This document shows, piece after piece, positions 15,745-20,433 of a stretch of 20,433 nt of DNA. The position numbers were made by a program, and so were the translations under genes. Below the pieces are notes generated by a model. It was not told the origin of the DNA. It saw only the letters and a program-made list of their open reading frames with translations, and made no database searches. Position 1 is the first letter of the stretch; each line of letters begins with the position of its first letter. Source of the stretch: DATCJU01 sp036562635 (GTDB lineage Bacteria > Actinomycetota > Actinomycetes > Mycobacteriales > Pseudonocardiaceae); contig DATCJU010000070.1 in NCBI GenBank assembly GCA_036562635.1, forward strand, positions 1 through 20,433, written 5' to 3'.

Positions 15745-15773
15745 TCCATATTGTGTGAGATGCGCGGGATCAA
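15745..15773 (-). promoter_or_regulatory. Putative promoter of the antiporter gene
   Basis: On the minus strand TTGATC (15773-15768) and TATGGA (15750-15745) are separated by exactly 17 nt. Transcription would start near 15738, about 20 nt before the GTG, so the antiporter may be transcribed independently of the DUF167 gene. Confidence 0.4.
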
Positions 15774-15775
15774 CC

Positions 15776-15798
15776 CGGTGGCGGCTCTCGATCCACCG
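15776..15798 (-). terminator. Putative hairpin directly after the DUF167 gene
   Basis: A perfect 6-bp inverted repeat (CGGTGG at 15776-15781, CCACCG at 15793-15798) with an 11-nt loop begins at the base after the DUF167 stop codon. It lacks a T-run and lies just upstream of the antiporter promoter candidate, which suits a gene boundary. Confidence 0.4.
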
Positions 15799-16134
15799 TC
15801 ACGTGTCCTCCCGCCCCGACCCGCGTCCCGTCGCCCCGGCGGACCCGTTCCCGAGCAGGGCGGCGAGACGCGCAGGGGCGTCGGACGGTGCCGGATCGAG
15901 CTCGACGACCTTGTCCCGGCCACGCTCGCCGCTGACGATCACCACGTCCTGACGGCGCACCCCGAAGGCCTCGGCCAGAGCCCGGCGTACCGCCTCGTTC
16001 GCCTTACCTTCCACCGCGGGAGCCGCGACCGCCACCACAAGCGCCTCTCCGGACGGTCCGGCCCACGTTCCTCCCACGGCGGTGCGCCGGGCTCCCGGCT
16101 TCACCCGCACCGCGATACGCACGGCTCGGCTCAC
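15799..16134 (-). CDS. DUF167 (YggU) family protein
   Basis: A small protein of 111 aa. The DUF167 signature is plain: VRVKPGARRTAVGG, then LVVAVAAPAVEGKANEAVRRALAEAFG, then VVIVSGERGRDKVVEL. The family folds as a small alpha/beta domain of unknown biochemical role. The C-terminal 30 residues are a variable Ala/Gly-rich tail. GTG at 16134 sits almost on top of GGGAGG (1 nt apart); GTG at 16122, giving VRIAVRVKPGA, is a real alternative. It is on the same strand as ileS, 123 bp downstream, separated by inverted repeats. Confidence 0.85.
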   Translation of the reverse strand: MSRAVRIAVRVKPGARRTAVGGTWAGPSGEALVVAVAAPAVEGKANEAVRRALAEAFGVRRQDVVIVSGERGRDKVVELDPAPSDAPARLAALLGNGSAGATGRGSGREDT

Positions 16135-16223
16135 CCCTCCCGTCCTCCGGTGCCGCACGTCCCGCCCGGCCCCTCGGCCCGTCGGCAGGAGCTCGGTTCG
16201 ACGAAGCGGGGGGGACCCGGAAC

Positions 16224-16255
16224 CCGGATCCACCCCCGTCCGTGTTCGGATCCGG
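16224..16255 (-). terminator. Putative hairpin after ileS
   Basis: CCGGATCC (16224-16231) and GGATCCGG (16248-16255) form an 8-bp stem with a 16-nt loop, two bases beyond the ileS stop (16258-16260). An alternative 9-bp pairing links ACCCGGATC (16222-16230) to GATCCGGGT (16261-16269) inside the ileS 3' end. No T-run follows. Confidence 0.35.
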
Positions 16256-16257
16256 CT

Positions 16258-19200
16258 TCAGATCCGGGTCACGGTGACACGGATCCGGACACCGTCGCCG
16301 ACCGATCCCTCGTGGGCGTCGGCACCGGCCGGACCGTAGCTGACGGACTCGGCCAGTGTCTCGGCGGCGACGAACGCCTCGTGTGCCCGCACCGCCTCGG
16401 CCACGTCCTCCGGCAGCTCCAGGGTGAGCGCGATCCGGTCCGACACGTTCAGCTCGGCGGCCCGCCGAGCCTGCTGCACCACCCGCACCGCGTCCCGGGC
16501 CAGGCCCTCGGCGGCCAGCTCCGGGGTCACCTCAGTGTCCAGCACGACCAGTCCGGACCCACCGGGCAGGGCGGCCGCAGCACCCGGGTCGGTGGAGACG
16601 AGCCGCTCCTCGTACTCACCGGGCAGCAGCTCGACACCGCCGGCGACGACCGTGCCGTCCGCCCGGCGTTCCCACTCGCCCGCCTTCACCGCACGGATCA
16701 CCTTCTGGGTGTCCGGGCCGAGCCGCGGCCCACAGGCCCGGGCGTTGACCGTGAGCTCGAAGTGGCCGTGGGCGGCGACGTCGTCGGTCAGCTCGACCGA
16801 CCTGACGTTGACCTCGTCCCGGATGAGCTCGGTGAACGGCTCCAGCGCCGCCGCCTCGGGCGTGGCCACCACCAGCGTGGTCAGCGGCAGCCGCACCCGC
16901 AGCTTGTTGGCCTTGCGCAGCGACAGCGCCGCCGAGCAGACCTGCCGGACCTCGTCCATCGCCCGCACCAGCTCCGTGTCGGCGGGCAGCTCCTCCAGGG
17001 CAGGCCAGTCGGTCAGGTGGACCGAGCGACCACCGGTCAGGCCCCGCCACACCGCCTCGGTAGTCAGCGGCAGCAGCGGCGCGGCCACCCGGCACACCAC
17101 CTCCAGCACCGTGTGCAGGGTGTCGAAGGCGTCCTGCTCACCGGCCCAGAAGCGGTCCCGGGACCGGCGCACGTACCAGTTGGTCAGCACCTCCAGGAAC
17201 TCGCGCACCGCCGCGCAGGCCCCGGACAGGTCGTAGGCCTCCATCGCCTGCGTGACGTCGCGGACCAGGTCGTGCGTCTTGGCCAGCACGTACCGGTCGA
17301 GCACGTGCTGGCTGTCGGTCCGCCAGCGGCCCTCACGCTGCTCCGCGTTGGCGTACAACGCCAGGAAGTACCACGAGTTCCACAGCGGGAGCACGGCCTG
17401 GCGCAGCGCGTCCCGGATGCCCCGCTCGGTGACGATCAGGTCGCCGCCACGCAGGATCGGGCTGGACATCAGGAACCAGCGCATGGCGTCCGAGCCGTCC
17501 CGGGCGAACACCTCGTTGACGTCCGGGTAGTTGCGCCGCGACTTGGACATCTTCTGCCCGTCGTCGCCCAGCACGATGCCGTGCGCCACGCAGTTGCGGA
17601 AGGCGGGTCGGTCGAACAGTGCCGTGGCCAGTACGTGCAGCGTGTAGAACCAGCCGCGGGTCTGTCCGTTGTACTCGACGATGAAGTCACCCGGGTAGTG
17701 GTGCTCGAACCACTCGCGGTTCTCGAACGGGTAGTGCACCTGGGCGAACGGCATGGAGCCGGACTCGAACCAGCAGTCGAGCACCTCGGGCACCCGCCGC
17801 ATCATCGACCTGCCGGTCGGGTCGTCCGGGTTGGGCCGGACGAGCTCGTCGATGGTCGGCCGGTGCAGGTCGGTCGGGCGCACCCCGAAGTCGCGCTCCA
17901 GCTCGTCCAGCGAGCCGTAGACGTCCACCCGCGGGTAGTTCGGGTCGTCGGACACCCACACCGGGATCGGCGCGCCCCAGTAGCGGTTGCGGGAGATCGA
18001 CCAGTCGCGGGCGTTCTCCAGCCACTTGCCGAACTGACCGTCCCGGATGTGACCGGGCACCCAGTTGATCTGCTTGTTCAGTTCGACCATGCGGTCCTTG
18101 ATCTTGGTGACCGCGACGAACCAGGACGACACCGCCTTGTAGATCAGCGCGTTGTCACAGCGCCAGCAGTGCGGATAGGAGTGGTTGTAGGTCTCGTGCC
18201 GCAGCACCACCCCACGCCGCTTGAGCTCGGCGATGATCGGCTTGTTCGCGTCGAACACGTGCTGCCCGGCGTAGTCCGACACCAGCTGGTTGAACTGCCC
18301 GCGCGAGTCCACGGTCTCCACCACCGGGATGCCGTGCGCGGTGCACAGCAGGTTGTCGTCCTCACCGAAGGCCGGGGCCATGTGCACGATCCCGGTACCG
18401 TCCTCGGTGGAGACGAAGTCACCGGGCAGCACCTGGAACGCGTTGCCGGTGCCGAACCGCTCGGTGTCGGCGAGGAAGTCGAACAGCGGGGTGTAGCGCC
18501 GCCCGACCAGGTCCGCGCCCCGGTAGCGGGCCAGCACCTCCGGTTGCTCCCCCAGCTCCCGGGCGTAGGCAGCCAGTCGTGCCTCGGCCAGCAGGTAGCG
18601 CTCGCCCTCGGGCTCGTCGACGCGCCGCACCAGCACGTAGTCCACCTCGGGCCCCACGGCCAGGGCCAGGTTGGACGGCAGGGTCCACGGCGTGGTGGTC
18701 CAGGCCAGCGCCAGGGCCCCGTCCAGTTCGGTCCCCGGGTCGGTCAGACGGAAGCCCACGGTCAGCGCGGGGTCCTGCCGGTCCCGGTAGACGTCGTCCA
18801 TCCGGGTCTCGGTGTTGGACAGCGGGGTCTCGCAGCGCCAGCAGTAGGCGAGGGTGCGGTGGCCCTGGTAGATCAGACCCTTCTCCCACAGGGTCTTGAA
18901 CGCCCACATGACGCTCTCCATGTAGTTCAGGTCGAGCGTCTTGTAGTCGTTGTCGAAGTCCACCCAGCGGGCCTGCCGCGTGACATAGTCCCGCCACTCG
19001 CGGGTGTAGCGCAGCACCGACTCCCGGCAGGCGGCGTTGAACTGCGCCACGCCCATGTCCTCGATCTGGGACTTGTGCGTGATGCCCAGCTGCTTCTCCG
19101 CCTCCACCTCGGCCGGCAGACCGTGGCAGTCCCAGCCGAACCGGCGCTCGACACGACGGCCGCGCATGGTCTGGAACCGCGGGACCGCGTCCTTGACGTA

Positions 19201-19440
19201 GCCGGTCAGCAGGTGGCCGTAGTGCGGCAGACCATTGGCGAAGGGCGGACCGTCGTAGAAGACGAACTCGTTCGAACCGTTCTCACCGGCCGGGCGTGCT
19301 TCGACGGTGGCGCGGAACGTACCGTCCACCGCCCAATAGCCGAGGACGTCCTGCTCCAGCTCCGGGAAGAACGGCTGCGCTGCGACGCCGACACCGGCCG
19401 GGCCGCTGGCGCCGCGGAACGGGACCTTGGGATAGGCCAT
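16258..19440 (-). CDS. ileS: Isoleucyl-tRNA synthetase, eukaryote-like (type 2)
   Basis: A class Ia synthetase of 1060 aa that charges tRNA-Ile. The HIGH motif reads HYGH (73-76) within FYDGPPFANGLPHYGH, the form seen in eukaryotic and type 2 bacterial enzymes; the KMSKS loop is exact at 630-634. WDCHGLP, two CWRC motifs (in AYCWRCETPLS and HCWRCDNALIY) and the editing-domain motif TTTPWTLPSNLALAVGP are present. A C-terminal anticodon-binding region follows, and the length is typical. Type 2 enzymes are the class associated with low mupirocin sensitivity; resistance here is inferred. ATG at 19440 has GGAG 8 nt upstream. The frame is open further upstream, but that part is T-box leader. Regulation is probably at translation through the T-box. 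Confidence 0.97.
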   Translation of the reverse strand: MAYPKVPFRGASGPAGVGVAAQPFFPELEQDVLGYWAVDGTFRATVEARPAGENGSNEFVFYDGPPFANGLPHYGHLLTGYVKDAVPRFQTMRGRRVERRFGWDCHGLPAEVEAEKQLGITHKSQIEDMGVAQFNAACRESVLRYTREWRDYVTRQARWVDFDNDYKTLDLNYMESVMWAFKTLWEKGLIYQGHRTLAYCWRCETPLSNTETRMDDVYRDRQDPALTVGFRLTDPGTELDGALALAWTTTPWTLPSNLALAVGPEVDYVLVRRVDEPEGERYLLAEARLAAYARELGEQPEVLARYRGADLVGRRYTPLFDFLADTERFGTGNAFQVLPGDFVSTEDGTGIVHMAPAFGEDDNLLCTAHGIPVVETVDSRGQFNQLVSDYAGQHVFDANKPIIAELKRRGVVLRHETYNHSYPHCWRCDNALIYKAVSSWFVAVTKIKDRMVELNKQINWVPGHIRDGQFGKWLENARDWSISRNRYWGAPIPVWVSDDPNYPRVDVYGSLDELERDFGVRPTDLHRPTIDELVRPNPDDPTGRSMMRRVPEVLDCWFESGSMPFAQVHYPFENREWFEHHYPGDFIVEYNGQTRGWFYTLHVLATALFDRPAFRNCVAHGIVLGDDGQKMSKSRRNYPDVNEVFARDGSDAMRWFLMSSPILRGGDLIVTERGIRDALRQAVLPLWNSWYFLALYANAEQREGRWRTDSQHVLDRYVLAKTHDLVRDVTQAMEAYDLSGACAAVREFLEVLTNWYVRRSRDRFWAGEQDAFDTLHTVLEVVCRVAAPLLPLTTEAVWRGLTGGRSVHLTDWPALEELPADTELVRAMDEVRQVCSAALSLRKANKLRVRLPLTTLVVATPEAAALEPFTELIRDEVNVRSVELTDDVAAHGHFELTVNARACGPRLGPDTQKVIRAVKAGEWERRADGTVVAGGVELLPGEYEERLVSTDPGAAAALPGGSGLVVLDTEVTPELAAEGLARDAVRVVQQARRAAELNVSDRIALTLELPEDVAEAVRAHEAFVAAETLAESVSYGPAGADAHEGSVGDGVRIRVTVTRI

Positions 19441-19712
19441 GGGGTGCACTCCTCGGATGCGGGTGCCACTGCCTCTACTGGTGTGTCTCGCACGAATCCC
19501 GGACGATCTCCGCCCGGGACCCACGCGGGGACGACACGCCGTTCGGCGTCCCGCGGTACCACCCCGCTTGCCGCCGCGCACGGTGTCGGACACCGCGACG
19601 GCGACCCCTCATTGACCGGCTGTGACGGGCCGGACCCGTCCGGTTCTACTGGGGCGGATCGGCGACCCGCCTGTTCTTCCGGAGGCTCCCCGGTGATGGC
19701 CGGATCAACGCC
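19441..19712 (-). promoter_or_regulatory. T-box riboswitch of ileS (actinobacterial, probably translational)
   Basis: On the minus strand the leader holds the T-box core GGGGTGGTACCGCGG (19565-19551). Its TGGT bulge complements ACCA, the 3' end expected of uncharged tRNA-Ile with discriminator A. Upstream is the short stem I region with ATC at 19705-19703 as the Ile specifier, followed by CCGGCCATCACCGGGGAGCC and GGAAGAAC, a signature I recall from actinobacterial ileS leaders. GCGGGG of the core can pair with CCCCGC (19530-19525) to form the antisequestrator. The same GGGGTG is also complementary to CACCCC (19446-19441), immediately before the ATG and next to the Shine-Dalgarno GGAG. Pairing with tRNA should free the ribosome site. 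No terminator with a T-run is present. Confidence 0.9.
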
Positions 19713-19714
19713 TG

Positions 19715-19741
19715 TACCTAGAGAGTAGCCGGTCGGTGCAA
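19715..19741 (-). promoter_or_regulatory. Putative promoter of the T-box/ileS transcript
   Basis: TTGCAC (19741-19736) and TAGGTA (19720-19715) on the minus strand are 15 nt apart, a short spacer; TACTCT (19727-19722) is an alternative -10. Either would place the transcript start just before the short stem I, as expected for a T-box leader. Confidence 0.3.
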
Positions 19742-19827
19742 ACCGCCTCGTCGGATCGCCAGCACTCGCGTCGAGCCGCCGGATCCCGGCCGGCCGCCAG
19801 GTGCGGGGGCAGCTCTCCGCGGGGTGT

Positions 19828-20433
19828 TCAGCGGCCCGGTGACGTCTCCGCACCCGCCGACGCGTCGGAAGCACCGTCCCGGGCGGCCCGGACCTCGGCG
19901 GCGAGGGTGGAGTCGGGGGTGCACCGGGCACAGGGGGTGAACCCCAGCTCCCGAGCCTTCCGCAGGGGCAGGGTGATCCGGAGGGACTCGTCCCACCCGG
20001 CGAGCCAGCGACACGTCGCCAGGTGGTAGCGCGGGTGCTCGTCCAATACCAGCACCGGCTCCGTCAGTTCCGCGACCAGAAGCAGGTCGGCCGCGTCGGT
20101 GTCCTCCTCGGCGGGATCCTCGGTTCCCTCGGAAGCGGAACGTCCTCCTCGCCCGGCATCGACGGTCCTGCCGGCTCGGTTCCAGCCCGAGGCCTCGTTC
20201 GGCGGGACGGCGGACGGGCCGTCGATTCCCTCCGGGCCGGCTGCCCCTTCCCCGTCGGCAGCCGATCCGTCCGGCCCGCCCGCCGAGGCGGTGTGCGTTC
20301 CGGCCGGGGCCGTGTCCCCGCCGTCCCTGTCCCCGGACCGGTCCGTGCGGACACCGGCCTCGTCATCCCCGGCACCGGAACCGGCCCGCCGCCGGATGAA
20401 CCAGTCGACGACCAGCGCCAACGCAGCAGCCGT
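19828..20433 (-). CDS. Membrane-anchored protein with C-terminal Cys/His putative metal-binding domain (5' end outside the window)
   Basis: The frame is open to the right edge and enters the window inside a hydrophobic helix (TAAALALVVDWF) followed by basic residues (IRRRAG), so the N-terminal membrane part is missing. About 95 residues of Gly/Asp/Ala/Glu-rich, probably disordered linker follow. A compact C-terminal domain contains RYHLATCRWL (about 19999-20031), then TLPLRKARELGFTPCARCTPD: a His, a Cys and a CxxC pair in the order of Ada-like small zinc-binding domains. Metal binding is inferred from these four residues. The positive charges after the helix predict a cytoplasmic C-terminal part. 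It is upstream of ileS on the same strand. I cannot name the family. Confidence 0.7.
   Translation of the reverse strand, partial: TAAALALVVDWFIRRRAGSGAGDDEAGVRTDRSGDRDGGDTAPAGTHTASAGGPDGSAADGEGAAGPEGIDGPSAVPPNEASGWNRAGRTVDAGRGGRSASEGTEDPAEEDTDAADLLLVAELTEPVLVLDEHPRYHLATCRWLAGWDESLRITLPLRKARELGFTPCARCTPDSTLAAEVRAARDGASDASAGAETSPGR

Noticed and set aside
15718..15773. Riboswitch (for example c-di-AMP) in front of the antiporter
   Set aside because: The predicted transcript leader is only about 20 nt, and no conserved riboswitch core is visible.
19441..19593. Longer ileS start at 19593
   Set aside because: The extra 51 codons fall inside the T-box leader, and the ATG at 19440 has its own Shine-Dalgarno sequence.
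15742..19728. A very long open frame (about 1330 codons) on the strand opposite ileS and its neighbours
   Set aside because: It spans the DUF167 gene, ileS and the T-box in antisense, has a composition typical of antisense shadows, and matches no family.

Overview
This is a chromosomal segment from a high-GC actinomycete, most likely Pseudonocardiales or a close relative (the rank is inferred). The signs are very high GC at third codon positions, frequent GTG/TTG starts, a probable leaderless promoter, a eukaryote-like (type 2) isoleucyl-tRNA synthetase, and an actinobacterial short-stem T-box in front of ileS. I recall dnaE1, a RluA-family synthase, lspA and ileS lying near one another in mycobacteria too. 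The backbone is therefore housekeeping, with lineage-variable genes set between.

Layout. On the left is the start of a membrane protein (minus strand, running off the edge), then dnaE (minus, 1176 aa). Divergent from dnaE is a modular protein: AsnC-like helix-turn-helix, six decapeptide repeats, and an Ig-like DUF4352-type domain. After a 290-bp gap holding a tRNA T-arm-like fragment comes a 1269-aa TPR-CHAT putative caspase-like protease (plus). Its 3' end overlaps the 3' end of two translationally coupled small genes on the minus strand. Divergent from those is a DUF6338-type membrane protein (plus). Then come lspA and a RluA-family pseudouridine synthase (minus, coupled by GTGA), a secreted GH20 beta-N-acetylhexosaminidase (plus, TTG start), a CPA1 K+/H+ antiporter with a TrkA-C domain (minus), a DUF167 protein (minus), ileS with its T-box leader (minus), and the C-terminal part of a membrane-anchored protein with a Cys/His cluster (minus, running off the right edge).

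How the parts relate. dnaE replicates DNA, the RluA-family enzyme modifies 23S rRNA, LspA processes lipoproteins and IleRS charges tRNA-Ile. The T-box should link ileS translation to uncharged tRNA-Ile: the specifier is AUC and the acceptor-binding bulge is UGGU. The best candidate for something undescribed is the cluster at 5632-10681: TPR-CHAT protease, two small proline-rich proteins with Arg-rich tails, and a DUF6338 membrane protein transcribed from an apparently shared promoter region. That they act together is a hypothesis from position and architecture. No CRISPR array, insertion sequence, rRNA or complete tRNA was seen.
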